Notes: generated from the letters alone by a model not told the origin. A stretch of 64,000 bases of DNA from Janthinobacterium sp. (GCA_003133225.1 PKWL01000072.1:1-64000); one strand, 5' to 3'; shown: positions 43,319 to 53,918, numbered from the stretch's first letter. Numbers and translations are program-made.

Positions 43319-44013
43319 GGCAGACGCAAAATGAAGCAGCCGCCACCGAGAGCGCCGCCGTTTTCCAGGGTGATGCTGCCGCTGCGTTCGCGATGCTTGT
43401 GCATCAGCGCCACCTGGAATGAAAAATACAGCCCAAGGCCGGTGCTGTTGGTGGAAAAATTGACGCCGGCGCGCAAGCCATGCATGGCCGCCGCGCCGGC
43501 CATCAGCAAAGCGGGTGGGAAGCCTTGACCATTGTCTTCGATGCGCAATTCGAGATAATCGCCAAACTGGGCGATCGAGAGGCGGATGATGCCCCTGGTA
43601 TAGCGGCTCGCGTTGTTAATCACGTGGCCCAACACGCCAATGATCAGGTCTTCGTCGAAGCTCCAAATCAGATCGGGAGGAAATGTGGTCTCGAAGGTAA
43701 TGCTCCGCGCATCCAACAAGGTTTTTTCCTGCGCCACCACCTGCGCCACCAGCTCGCTGATTTGCTGCGGCCTGGAGTCGAACGGATAACCGGGCTTGCC
43801 CACCCGTTTGTACAAGGCCAGCAGCTGGATCAAGTTGTCATTGAGGCGCTTGGTCTGGTACAGCATGTGGGCCAGTTGAGGCGATGCAAGATCGGGTGAC
43901 GCCGCCAGCATCGCTTCCAGGGTGCCGCTAACGAGGCTCACCGAGTCCTTCATGTCGTGCATGGTCGAGGCCAAAAACAGGTAAAGCTCTGGCGAGCCGG
44001 TGTAATCTTCCAT
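43315..44013 (-). CDS. Short sensor-less histidine kinase
   Basis: LASTMHDMKDSVSLVSGTLEAML H-box; LRIEDNGQGFPPAL and STGLGLYFSFQVA ATPase motifs; start MEDYTGSPEL. Confidence 0.82.
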   Translation of the reverse strand: MEDYTGSPELYLFLASTMHDMKDSVSLVSGTLEAMLAASPDLASPQLAHMLYQTKRLNDNLIQLLALYKRVGKPGYPFDSRPQQISELVAQVVAQEKTLLDARSITFETTFPPDLIWSFDEDLIIGVLGHVINNASRYTRGIIRLSIAQFGDYLELRIEDNGQGFPPALLMAGAAAMHGLRAGVNFSTNSTGLGLYFSFQVALMHKHRERSGSITLENGGALGGGCFILRLP

Positions 44014-44119
44014 CGTAAGGCCTCCACAGGTGGGCGCGCCGGGAAGGTCGGCGCCGCCGGCAGCCATTGCGCGCGGACGTGATCGCAATAGCCCTTGACG
44101 TAGGATACAGCAGAACCGC

Positions 44120-45874
44120 TCAGGTCGCTTTGTGGAAATGGGCGCGGCGGTGCTGTTTGAGCAAGAAGCGGGCCGGATCAAGCGCCGCCACCAAGGCCGA
44201 TTCAAGCGGCAGCGGCTCGTTTTCGATCTGCGCGGCCAGTAATTCGGCCGCCAGCGGCGCCCAGATTAGCCCGCGCGAAGCATAAGCTAACAAACCGTAC
44301 AAGCCGGGCTGGCGCGGCACGTCGCGCAGCCGTTCGATGGGGCCGCCTTGCGCGCGTTCTGTCAATACCTGCTCGGGCAGCGCGCCGATCAGGGGCAAGC
44401 GGTCCGGTGCGACGCAACGAAAGCCTACGCGGCCCAGCAAGGGAGCATGTTTTGGTGGCGCCTGCCCCAGCATGGATGCGATTTTTTCCAGATTTTCGCG
44501 CTGGCTAGCGGCGCTCAGAATGGCACTGCCATCCGCATCATAGGTCGCGCCAATGCTGAGCATGCCGTCCGAGGGCGGCGTCATGTACGCTTCGCGGCAT
44601 AGCACCAGCGGCAGCGGGGGAAAAGTCCCCGCCGCCAAATACGTGACTTGGCCGCGCACTGCGGCCAAGGGCAGGGTGGATGCCTGCGCCATCGCCGTGG
44701 CGCCGCTGCCATTGGCCAAAATGAGCGTCGGCGCCCGGGCCACGATGGCGCCGTCGGCGCCATGCGCTTGCCACTGCCCGTCCACCCGCACCAGCGCTGC
44801 CACGTCCGACGAAAACTTGCATTCGAGCTGAGCACCGCAGGCCGCGAGCATGGCCTGGCACAGCTCAGCGGGGTGGGCCCAGCCGCCTTGCCCGAACAGC
44901 CAGCCGCCATGCGACACCGCCGCCCCCAATACGGCAGCGGCGGCATCGGCCTCGAGCCAAGTGGCATACTGCGGCGGATAATGCCCGGCCGCCGCGATCT
45001 GGCGTTGCACTTGGGCATGGTCGGCATCGCGCGCCAGCTGCAGCACGCCGCATGCGGCGCCGGCAAACGCGCGACCGACGCCGCCGATGTTCTGCCATTG
45101 GCGCAGGGCGAACAGAAAAGCGGCCCGGCTCAGGCGTGCAGCCCGATTATCGTCTTTCGACAGTTGCGGCACGAAGATTCCGGCCCTGTTGCCCGATGCC
45201 CCCTGCGCCGGGCGCGCATGCCGTTCGATTAGCGTCAAGTGCCAGCCGCGCGCGGCCAGGCGCTCGCAGGCGGCGGCGCCGGCCAAGCCGGCGCCGATGA
45301 CAATGGCATGCCGCTCTTGCCGTTGGCTGCGCGGCGGCGGCGGCATACGAGCGGCAAACACAGCGTGCACATGGGTGGCGCCCGGCACCACCTGGCAGGC
45401 GAAACCGGCAGCGCCAAGGAGCGGCGCCTGCGCCGCTCCTGCGACCAAGGTGGCGCCAGGCAGGGCCAAGCGCGCCAGCACCATCGGCGAGCGCAGCGCG
45501 GCGCCCACATAAAAGGCATCGACGCGGGCATCGATCTGCGCCAAACAAAATTCAGGCGCACCAAACATCAGGTCCAGGTTGACGCGGCCGTCATCGAACA
45601 TGATGCGGTGAAACCCCGGCACGGCAGGGGGCCAGGCGGCGCGCAAAGCGGGCGCCATGGCCTGCGCCCCGGCCGGATCGGCGCCAGGGGCCAGATAATG
45701 CAATCGAAGGGGACGCTCAGGGTCGGCGCGCCAGCGTCGCAAAATTGCAAGAAAACGCTCCCCGCTGCCGAAGTCGGCATCGAGAACGACAAAATGCGCC
45801 CGCCCTGACCAGGGCAGCGGCGCCAGATCGCCATCGCGGCCGGTGGGCGGCGCGGGCGTGTCAGAGCGCCGCAT
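44120..45874 (-). CDS. mnmC: MnmC-type tRNA U34 modification protein; FAD oxidoreductase domain intact, N-terminal methyltransferase domain appears degenerate
   Basis: HAIVIGAGLAGAAACERLAARGWHLTLIERH; YASRGLIWAPLAAELLAAQIENEPLPLE; N-terminal DADFGSGERFLAILRRW and DEGR-like FDDGRVNLDLMFG. Confidence 0.85.
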   Translation of the reverse strand: MRRSDTPAPPTGRDGDLAPLPWSGRAHFVVLDADFGSGERFLAILRRWRADPERPLRLHYLAPGADPAGAQAMAPALRAAWPPAVPGFHRIMFDDGRVNLDLMFGAPEFCLAQIDARVDAFYVGAALRSPMVLARLALPGATLVAGAAQAPLLGAAGFACQVVPGATHVHAVFAARMPPPPRSQRQERHAIVIGAGLAGAAACERLAARGWHLTLIERHARPAQGASGNRAGIFVPQLSKDDNRAARLSRAAFLFALRQWQNIGGVGRAFAGAACGVLQLARDADHAQVQRQIAAAGHYPPQYATWLEADAAAAVLGAAVSHGGWLFGQGGWAHPAELCQAMLAACGAQLECKFSSDVAALVRVDGQWQAHGADGAIVARAPTLILANGSGATAMAQASTLPLAAVRGQVTYLAAGTFPPLPLVLCREAYMTPPSDGMLSIGATYDADGSAILSAASQRENLEKIASMLGQAPPKHAPLLGRVGFRCVAPDRLPLIGALPEQVLTERAQGGPIERLRDVPRQPGLYGLLAYASRGLIWAPLAAELLAAQIENEPLPLESALVAALDPARFLLKQHRRAHFHKAT

Positions 45875-46424
45875 GGCGGAAACAGGCAAGATCGTGATCG
45901 TCGACCAGGCCGATCGCCTGCATATAGGCGTAGGTGATGGTGGAGCCGACAAATTTGAAGCCGCGCCGGACCAAGTCTTTCGAAATCCGGTCCGACAGCG
46001 CCGTCCTGGCCGGCCGCTCACCCGCCGCCCAGCGGTTCACGATCGGTTTGCCATCGACATAAGCCCATAAGAATTGGTCGAGGCCGGCGCATTCGTCGCG
46101 CAGGCGCAAATAAGCTTGTGCATTGCCAATTGCCGCTGCCACTTTCAGGCGGTTGCGCACGATGCCCGGGTCGGCCAGCAGCGCCGCCACTTTGCACGCA
46201 TCGTACGCCGCGATCTTTTGCGCGTCCCAAGCGTCGAACGCGGCGCTGTAGCTGGCGCGCTTGTTCAAGATGGTCTGCCAGCTGAGGCCCGCCTGCGCCC
46301 CTTCGAGGTTGAGCATCTCGAACAGCCGCCTTTCGTCGTGGCAGGGCACGCCCCACTCGTGATCGTGGTAATCGAGGTAAAGGGGATTGGCAAGATTGGC
46401 CCAGGTGCAGCGGATTGGCGTCAT
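45861..46424 (-). CDS. tag: DNA-3-methyladenine glycosylase I
   Basis: CTWANLANPLYLDYHDHEWGVPCHDERRLFEMLNLEGAQAGLSWQTILNKR. Confidence 0.95.
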   Translation of the reverse strand: MTPIRCTWANLANPLYLDYHDHEWGVPCHDERRLFEMLNLEGAQAGLSWQTILNKRASYSAAFDAWDAQKIAAYDACKVAALLADPGIVRNRLKVAAAIGNAQAYLRLRDECAGLDQFLWAYVDGKPIVNRWAAGERPARTALSDRISKDLVRRGFKFVGSTITYAYMQAIGLVDDHDLACFRHAAL

Positions 46425-46904
46425 GGTGTCGGCAACAAATTTGAAGAATGCAGTCGCTCAGTATAGAGTACGCTAGGCGCGATTGCACTTCACCATGCTC
46501 GGCGCACAGCATGAAAACGCGAACCGGCTGCCGAAGAATTCGGCCCCCTCAGAAGGCGCATGCGACGAGAGCGCGGCCAGTTGCAAAAAGAAGGGTCAGG
46601 GCGACCTGATCTGCAAGCTGGCGCGCAGCGCTGTTCGCGCAAGCGGCGAAGGCGATGTCACGCGCCCCGCTAACGGGAAATTCTCCGGCCCCCGCGATAC
46701 GCCATGGGCTGCTATCGATACTGCAGCGCCAAGCGCACGCCGCCTTAGGCTTGGGAGCACCATGCCTGGACGCCTTCCCCGCTGCTCAGCACAACCGCGC
46801 CCGCCCTATGGGGAAAGCGTGTGCACCTCGACTTCGGCGCCAGGCGCGTCCAAGTGACGAAGGCCAAGCCAACGGAGGCCCGAAAGATCGGCCCCCGCCG
46901 TCGC

Positions 46905-47369
46905 CTATTCCGGGCTCAGCTGCACGCGGATTTCACCGCCAGGGTGGGCCGCGCTATGCACGTTGACGTACAGATTGCCCGCCTTGTAACTCGCATATTG
47001 CTTGTCCGTCAATTTGGTCCCTTCTGGTACGGCAAACATGGTCTCGGAGGTTTTGGTCAGGGTCACGATGACGGGACCGTTGGCCCCCTTCGCTGCCGCT
47101 TCGTGTATGTGGGCGACCGTGGCCTTCATGCCCGAAAAACTCACGCCGCCACTGACCGATTTGTCCGCCGCGACCATAATTGTGCTTTGCCCCGTTGCGC
47201 TGCTGGAATTGGGCGGAACTTCCTGTGCCGCATTGAGCGTAGCGGCGGCCATCATCGGGGCGGCGTCAGCGCCTCTCATGCCGGCCAGCGCACAAGTCGC
47301 CGTCAATATAACGGCGCCAAACACGGCCGCAACGGCTGATAAACTACAGGTTTTGGCGATAGTTTCCAT
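46905..47369 (-). CDS. CHRD domain exported protein
   Basis: Signal peptide; LNAAQEVPPNSSSATGQSTI ... VAHIHEAAAKGANGPVIVTL ... LYVNVHSAAHPGGEIRVQL. Confidence 0.9.
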   Translation of the reverse strand: METIAKTCSLSAVAAVFGAVILTATCALAGMRGADAAPMMAAATLNAAQEVPPNSSSATGQSTIMVAADKSVSGGVSFSGMKATVAHIHEAAAKGANGPVIVTLTKTSETMFAVPEGTKLTDKQYASYKAGNLYVNVHSAAHPGGEIRVQLSPE

Positions 47370-47518
47370 CAGTAACTCTCCATTTGGTAGCGTTTAGTTG
47401 ACATTATTTTTACCATACCGAGGCAAACTATACGCGGGAACGTGCAGTACGCAAGGCAAACGCGCAAGGTCCGTTCCAAAAAAAGTCCCCGCGCCGCGAA
47501 CCGGGTGCAAGGGCGCCG

Positions 47519-48592
47519 TCAAACGCCGTCAGCACCGGCAGAAACGGTGGGCAGGGACTCCGCTTCGCGCCACAGGGTAACTAGCAGCACCATCAGCACC
47601 GGGCCTATAAAAAGGCCGACCAGGCCCAGCGTTTCAACGCCGCCAAGAATGCCGAACAGCACTGCAAGAAACGGAAGGCGGGTCGCGTTGCCAATCACGG
47701 CCGGCCGTATCAGATGATCTGCCACAAACAACACGGCGCTGCCCCACACGGCAATGCTGATCGCCGCCGCGGTATTGCCGTCGGCAGCCAAGAGCGCGGC
47801 AGCGCACAGGTACGCCAGCGGCGCGCCGAATGGGACGATGGCGAGCACGCCGGTGACGGCGCCCCACAAGGCCGGCGACGGGAGCCCGGCAAATGCGTAA
47901 CCGACACCGATCAGCAGTCCTTCCCCCAGCCCGACCAGGACCAATCCGTTGACCGTCGCGCGAATCGCGGTCGGAATCTTCTGGTGATAATGGTCCCATC
48001 TGTGCATCCCGAACTGGCGACCGCCAATGTGTATTATTTGCAGGTTCAACGCTTGCCCATCCTTGTAAAAGAAAAACAGGCAAAGAAATGCGAAGACGAA
48101 ATCGACGAGCCGATGGAACAGCTGACTGCCCAGACTCTTTAGCACGGCACTGGCCGAGACCAGCTTGCCGGCCGAGCCTTCGGAAAACAGATGCGTCAAT
48201 CCGTGCGGTTGCGCCAAGGTCTCTAACCACCAGCGATGGATATAGGTTCCGGCCAAGGGAATGCGGTCGAGCAGCGCCGGCGCAGCCAAGCCATTATTAT
48301 TGGAATTAGCGATGAAATTCGCGATGGCGGGCGCCTCCTCGATCGCTTGGCGCAGCCCCAACAGCGTCGGAATCAGAAACACGCAAGCCATCGCCGTCGT
48401 CAAGAGCAAGGCGGCAATGACGGTACGGCCACGTAAGCGGGCCAGCAAGCGGCGATACAGAGGCCAAGTGGCGATGCACAGGATGCCGGCCCAGATCAGC
48501 GGCAGAAAAAAGCGCTGCATGATGAACCCGGCAAGTCCGATCACCAAGAGGGAAAATACGGTGCTGTACATGTCGCGCTGCATGTCGTTCAT
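47519..48592 (-). CDS. AI-2E family transporter (PerM-like)
   Basis: Multi-TM; ILAIVPFGAPLAYLCAAALL, LFGILGGVETLGLVGLFIGPVLM. Confidence 0.9.
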   Translation of the reverse strand: MNDMQRDMYSTVFSLLVIGLAGFIMQRFFLPLIWAGILCIATWPLYRRLLARLRGRTVIAALLLTTAMACVFLIPTLLGLRQAIEEAPAIANFIANSNNNGLAAPALLDRIPLAGTYIHRWWLETLAQPHGLTHLFSEGSAGKLVSASAVLKSLGSQLFHRLVDFVFAFLCLFFFYKDGQALNLQIIHIGGRQFGMHRWDHYHQKIPTAIRATVNGLVLVGLGEGLLIGVGYAFAGLPSPALWGAVTGVLAIVPFGAPLAYLCAAALLAADGNTAAAISIAVWGSAVLFVADHLIRPAVIGNATRLPFLAVLFGILGGVETLGLVGLFIGPVLMVLLVTLWREAESLPTVSAGADGV

Positions 48593-49015
48593 GAAGGGAG
48601 GTCCATTGTGTGGTTAGTGAAAGGAGGTCACGCGTGGCGCCACGGTACGCGAGGGCGCGCCGCCTATGAAACGCCATCATATAACAATGTCGCAATTGCG
48701 AGGATGCCAACCAGCTGGGGCCGCGGCGCCCGCGAAAGTGGATTTTTTCGCTCCCGTTCCATCACTTGGGCGGCCGGCCGGGGCGCCAGCTGGCCGCTAT
48801 CGGGGCTCTTGCCGTGTTGCCGGGTTGGCCAACCCGGTGATGCGCGGCGTGCGTACCTATTGAGCAGGATGCTCGCCTGCGATTTTTGCGCGCGCTGCGC
48901 CCAGCCCAACTTCCCTGCGAACGCTGTCCAAAAGCGCTACGCGCTCGTGCGCGGCTTTCGCCTCTTGGGACAGCGGCAAAAGAGATGTCTCGCGGGTTTC
49001 CAAAGAGCGGTCAGA

Positions 49016-49792
49016 TCAGGCGAACTTGGAAAAATCGGGCTTGCGCTTGTCGAAGAAGGCGGCGAATGCCTCTTTCGCTTCAGGCGCAGCGAGCAACGAA
49101 GCGAACACCAGGTTTTCCTCCAACATCGCGGCATTGACGGGGGCGACGCGGCCGCTCTTCATTAGGCGCTTGGTGGCGCGCAGCGAAGCGGCGGGCAAGG
49201 CGACCAGCTTGGCGGCCTGGCGCAGCGCGAATGGGATCAACTCGTCTTGCGGCAAGACCTTCGACACCAGACCCATTTGGAGCGCCTCCTCGGCCATGAA
49301 GGGTTCGCCCAGCATCAGCTTTTCGGCCGCACGCGGGTAGCCTGCCATTTGCACGAACAACAGGCTAGATGCGAATTCCGGACACAGGCCCAACTGCACG
49401 AAGGGCATTGAAAACTTGGCATTGTCGGCCGCGTATACGAGGTCACAATGGAGCAGCATCGTGGTCCCGATACCGATCGCGGCTCCAGAGACTGCCGCCA
49501 TCACCGGCTTGGTGGCGCCTTGCAACTGCTGCATGAACGCGAACAGGCGGGAGGCGAACGCGGCGCGCCCAGCTGGTGTGGACGTTTTCATGAAGTCCTC
49601 AAGGTCGTTGCCAGAAGTAAAAATTTCAGGCGCCCCCACGATGAGGACGACGCGCACGGCGGCGTCTTGCTCGCCATCCTTTAGCGCGTCGGCCATGTTC
49701 TGGTACATCGCCGAGGTGATCGCGTTCTTGCGCCGGGGTCGGTTGAACTGCAGCGTCAAAATGCCGTCAGCCTTGCGGCACAAAATATCCAT
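49016..49792 (-). CDS. Enoyl-CoA hydratase/isomerase
   Basis: LTLQFNRPRRKNAIT, AAVSGAAIGIGTTMLLHCDLVYAADNAKFSMPFVQLGLCPE. Confidence 0.93.
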   Translation of the reverse strand: MDILCRKADGILTLQFNRPRRKNAITSAMYQNMADALKDGEQDAAVRVVLIVGAPEIFTSGNDLEDFMKTSTPAGRAAFASRLFAFMQQLQGATKPVMAAVSGAAIGIGTTMLLHCDLVYAADNAKFSMPFVQLGLCPEFASSLLFVQMAGYPRAAEKLMLGEPFMAEEALQMGLVSKVLPQDELIPFALRQAAKLVALPAASLRATKRLMKSGRVAPVNAAMLEENLVFASLLAAPEAKEAFAAFFDKRKPDFSKFA

Positions 49793-49837
49793 CGTTGTCT
49801 TCAAAAAAAAGCTCCTTCGAAGCGCCCTTCGGCATCA

Positions 49838-51034
49838 TCACATGCGTTCGAAAATTCCCGCCGCCCCCATGCCGGCGCCTACGCACATCGTGACCATGCC
49901 GTATTTCAGCTTATTTCTGCGCATGGCGTGGATCGTCGTCGCGGCACGGATGGCTCCGGTTGCGCCCAGCGGGTGGCCGAGAGCGATCGCGCCGCCCATT
50001 GGATTGACCTTGGCCGGGTCCAGAGCCAAATCTTTGATCACGGCCAGCGCTTGCGCGGCAAACGCTTCGTTCAGTTCAATCCAGTCTAGCTGATCTTGGG
50101 TGATGCCGGCAGCCGCGCACGCCGCAGGGATCGCCAATTTCGGACCAATTCCCATGATTTCCGGCGCGACGCCGCGCACGGCGAAAGAGCAAAACTTCGC
50201 CAACGGGACCAGGTTATGCTGGCGCAGAATTTTCTCGCTGACGACTACGAGCACGCCGGCGCCGTCCGACATTTGCGAGCTGTTGCCGGCGGTGACGGAG
50301 CCCTTGACGGCGAATGCGGGCCTCAGTTTCGCCAGCGACTCGAGGGTCGAATCGGCGCGCGCCCCTTCGTCGGTGTCGACGCTGCGGGTCTTGATGTCGA
50401 TCTGACCCGTTGCCAGGTTGGGCGTGCGCGTGACGATCTCTACCGGTGTCGTTTCGTCCTTGAAAAATCCGGCCCGCTGCGCCGCGATGGCGCGGCGGTG
50501 CGATTCAAGTGCGAACCGGTCTTGCGCGTCGCGCGAGATGTTCCATTGCGTGGCCACTTTTTCCGCTGTCAGGCCCATGCCGTAGGCCATGCCGATATTG
50601 TCATCGGTAAAAATATTCATATTCATCGATGGATGGTGGCCCATCATCGGGACCATCGACATCGATTCAATGCCACCGGCGATCAGCGCGTCCGCTTCGC
50701 CAACGCGGATGCGGTCAGCCGCCATCGCAATCGCGGTAATGCCCGATGCGCAATACCGGTTGACCGTCACGCCGCCCACGCTCTTTGGCAGAGCGGCCAG
50801 CAGCACCGCGCTGCGCCCGATGTTAAAGCCCTGCTCCGCCTCCGGGAACGCGCAGCCGATGATGGCGTCGGTGATCAAGGCCGGATCCAGCCCGGGTACC
50901 TGGGCTAGCGCCGACTGGAGAACGCGCACCAACAGATCATCCGGGCGCGTGTTCTTGAACATGCCGCGCGGCGCCTTGCCGATCGGACTGCGAGTAGCTG
51001 AGACGATGTAGGCGTCTTGAAGTTGTTTGCTCAT
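49838..51034 (-). CDS. fadA: Acetyl-CoA C-acyltransferase (thiolase)
   Basis: TVNRYCASGITAIAMAADRI, NPMGGAIALGHPLGATGAIRA, MCVGAGMGAAGIFERM. Confidence 0.94.
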   Translation of the reverse strand: MSKQLQDAYIVSATRSPIGKAPRGMFKNTRPDDLLVRVLQSALAQVPGLDPALITDAIIGCAFPEAEQGFNIGRSAVLLAALPKSVGGVTVNRYCASGITAIAMAADRIRVGEADALIAGGIESMSMVPMMGHHPSMNMNIFTDDNIGMAYGMGLTAEKVATQWNISRDAQDRFALESHRRAIAAQRAGFFKDETTPVEIVTRTPNLATGQIDIKTRSVDTDEGARADSTLESLAKLRPAFAVKGSVTAGNSSQMSDGAGVLVVVSEKILRQHNLVPLAKFCSFAVRGVAPEIMGIGPKLAIPAACAAAGITQDQLDWIELNEAFAAQALAVIKDLALDPAKVNPMGGAIALGHPLGATGAIRAATTIHAMRRNKLKYGMVTMCVGAGMGAAGIFERM

Positions 51035-51432
51035 CAAATTCTCCGATGGATAACCCAATTTAAACCGGCCCGGACGGCAAAGCGTCCAACAGGCGAAGCC
51101 GTCCGCTTAGATTGCGGGAGGAAATTCGGGAAGCGGGTCTTTCCCGATCGTAAAATAGCCGTAACCGTCGTCTCTCCGGAGCGCCCGAGCCTGGATCGAT
51201 TTCTCGCACAACAGCTGCGGGCGAGCCCAAGGTAATCGGCCGCGCGCGCCGCAGCCAAGGCTGCCAATCTGGCCCGCCCCTGGCAGCAGGGCATGAGCGG
51301 CGCGCCGTCTCTATTGAGTGCAAACAGCATGATTTAGTTCCTGTGTGGTTGCCCTAACGGGCGGGCCTTGAAGGCGCTGCGCCGCCCCTCGTTGGCAAAA
51401 CTTGCGTCCATGCCAAGGCAGCGTTTCAGGTC

Positions 51433-53832
51433 TTAATTGCGCACGGGTTTGCCCGTTTGCAGCAAGCCCATGATCCGCTCTTGGGTCTTCGGATGGCGTA
51501 ACAATTCAAGCAGCGCTTGGCGCTCGCGGTCGAGAAACCATTGCTCACTAACGACGCTGCCCTGGTCCACATCGCCGCCCGATACGATCTCGGCGATCAT
51601 CGCGCCCAGCTTATAGTCGTGAGCGGAGATGAAGCCGCCGTCGCGCATATTGACCAGCTGCGCCGTGATGGTGGCCAAGCCATAGCGACCGACCACGCTG
51701 ACCCCCCTTGGCAGGGGCGCACGGTAACCGGCCTCGAACATGGCGCGCGCTTCGCCTTTTGCCACGTGCAGCAACTCATACGGATTGAAAACGATCACGT
51801 CGGATGCCGAAAGGTAAGCCATTTGCTTGGCTTCCAGGGCCGACTTTGACACGACGGCCGTTGCCGCATTAATAAAGCGCCCTTTCAGAAATTGCAAGAT
51901 GTCGTTGCCTTGCGCGTCCTGTGCTGCACGCAGCGCCGCTTCCTTCAAGCCGCCGCCCGCGGGTACGAGGCCGACACCCACTTCGACCAGACCCATGTAC
52001 AACTCGATCGAGGCCACCCGCTTGGACGCGTGCAAGGCCAGTTCGCAGCCGCCGCCCAAGGTCAAACCGGATAGTGCAGCGACCACGGGCACGCTCGCAT
52101 ATTTCAAACCCATGAAGGTGTCTTGCAACAATTTGATACCCGGTTCCATCGCTTTCGCGCCGCCCTGCATAAACAGCGGCAATGCCGCTTGCAGATCCGC
52201 GCCGGCCGAGAACGGAGCGCCTTCGGCAGCATCGGGCTGCCAGATGACGAGTGCCTTGAAGTTCTTTTCCGCTTCGTCCAAGCCCATCTTCAAGCCGTTG
52301 ACCACGCCTTCGCCGATCACGTGCATCTTGGTCTTGAACGAGATCACCAGTACCTCGTCGCCCGTATGCCACAGGCGAACGGACTCGTCTTCAAACACAG
52401 TGGTGCCGGCCGATCTGCCGTTGGCAACGCCGCTGCCGAAGAGGGGCGGGCAAAATTCCTGGCGCCGGTAGACGGGCAGGGTCGAGCGCGCCACGAACGT
52501 GTCGAGGAACGCCGAGTACGAACCGGCCGGCGTATGCACGCCGCCGGCTGCGCCGACCTTGCCTTCCATAACCCAGCTCGGCAGTGGCGCCGCGCACAGC
52601 GCTTTTCCGGCGCCGATATCTTCATTGATCCAAGTGGCGATCTGCGACCATCCGCCTGCCTGCCAGGTTTCAAATGGGCCCACGTTCCAGCCGAAGCCCC
52701 AGCGCATGGCCAAATCGAGGTCGCGCGCGTTGTCGGCGACACTCACCAAGTGCACGGCGATGTAATGGAAGACGTCGCGCCAGATCGCCCACAGGAATTG
52801 GGCATGCGGGTTGGTCGATTCATGCAAGGCCGACATTTTCTTGACCGGATCCTTTTCCTTTAGGATGCGCCCGACGATGTCGGCGGCCTTGGCGCCGCCG
52901 GCGACGTAGCCGCCGGTGGCGAAATCGAGGCGCAAAATCTCCTTGCCGACTTTTTTGTAAAAGCCGGCGCCCGTCTTTTGGCCGAGCGCGCCGGCACCGA
53001 TCAGTTTGGCCAAAACGGCAGGGGTTTGATACACGTTAAAGAACGGGTCGTCGGCCAGGTTCTCTTGCATGGTTTTTATCACATGGCCCATCGTGTCGAG
53101 ACCGACCACATCAGCAGTGCGAAAAGTGCCCGACTTGGCGCGACCGAGCTTGGCGCCCGTTAAGTCATCGACAACATCGACCGTCAGGGCGAATTTTTCG
53201 GCTTCATGCATGATGGCCAGCATGCCGAAAATGCCGACGCGATTGGCGATGAAGTTGGGCGTATCTTTGGCGCGCACGACGCCTTTGCCCAGGGTCGTGG
53301 TCAGGAACGCTTCCAACTGGTCGACAATGGCCGGCTTCGTTGTTGCCGTCGGGATCAGTTCAACCAAGCGCATGTAGCGCGGCGGGTTGAAGAAGTGGAT
53401 GCCGCAGAAACGCTCTTTCAAGGCGGCGTCCAAACCGTCGGCCAGCTGGTTGATCGGCAGGCCCGAAGTATTGGACGCGAAGATCGCTTGCGCGCCGAGA
53501 TAGGGGGCGACCTTGTGGTACAGGTCGTGTTTCCAGTCCATACGCTCGGCAATGGCTTCGATGATCAAGTCGCAACCGGCCAGCTTGTCGAGGTCGTCTT
53601 CGTAGTTCGCCGCTTCGATCAAGGCCGCATCATCGGCCACGCCGAACGGCGCCGGACTGAGTTTTTTAAGGTTTTCGACGGCGCGCAAAACGATGCCGTT
53701 CTTGGGCCCCTGTGGGGCCGGCAAGTCGAACAACACGACCGCTACCTTCGCATTGATGCAATGCGCGGCGATTTGCGCGCCCATCACTCCAGCGCCGAGG
53801 ACGGCTACTTTTTTAACGATGAAATTGGTCAT
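51433..53832 (-). CDS. 3-hydroxyacyl-CoA dehydrogenase/enoyl-CoA hydratase fusion (FadB-like)
   Basis: VAVLGAGVMGAQIAAHCINA; IHFFNPPRYMRLVEL; C-terminal hydratase-like VAALSGLTLGGGCELALHAS. Confidence 0.93.
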   Translation of the reverse strand: MTNFIVKKVAVLGAGVMGAQIAAHCINAKVAVVLFDLPAPQGPKNGIVLRAVENLKKLSPAPFGVADDAALIEAANYEDDLDKLAGCDLIIEAIAERMDWKHDLYHKVAPYLGAQAIFASNTSGLPINQLADGLDAALKERFCGIHFFNPPRYMRLVELIPTATTKPAIVDQLEAFLTTTLGKGVVRAKDTPNFIANRVGIFGMLAIMHEAEKFALTVDVVDDLTGAKLGRAKSGTFRTADVVGLDTMGHVIKTMQENLADDPFFNVYQTPAVLAKLIGAGALGQKTGAGFYKKVGKEILRLDFATGGYVAGGAKAADIVGRILKEKDPVKKMSALHESTNPHAQFLWAIWRDVFHYIAVHLVSVADNARDLDLAMRWGFGWNVGPFETWQAGGWSQIATWINEDIGAGKALCAAPLPSWVMEGKVGAAGGVHTPAGSYSAFLDTFVARSTLPVYRRQEFCPPLFGSGVANGRSAGTTVFEDESVRLWHTGDEVLVISFKTKMHVIGEGVVNGLKMGLDEAEKNFKALVIWQPDAAEGAPFSAGADLQAALPLFMQGGAKAMEPGIKLLQDTFMGLKYASVPVVAALSGLTLGGGCELALHASKRVASIELYMGLVEVGVGLVPAGGGLKEAALRAAQDAQGNDILQFLKGRFINAATAVVSKSALEAKQMAYLSASDVIVFNPYELLHVAKGEARAMFEAGYRAPLPRGVSVVGRYGLATITAQLVNMRDGGFISAHDYKLGAMIAEIVSGGDVDQGSVVSEQWFLDRERQALLELLRHPKTQERIMGLLQTGKPVRN

Positions 53833-53918
53833 GGCTGCTTTCAATTCAAGTTGGAGGACTCTTGGTCAATGCGCTGGGAAGGCCCCCAGCTGCCCCGTCA
53901 CCGGGGCAAGCTTTAGCT

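Noticed and set aside
48608-49165. 185-aa plus-strand ORF between the AI-2E transporter and the hydratase
   Set aside because: No domain, mixed low-complexity content, partly antisense to the hydratase.
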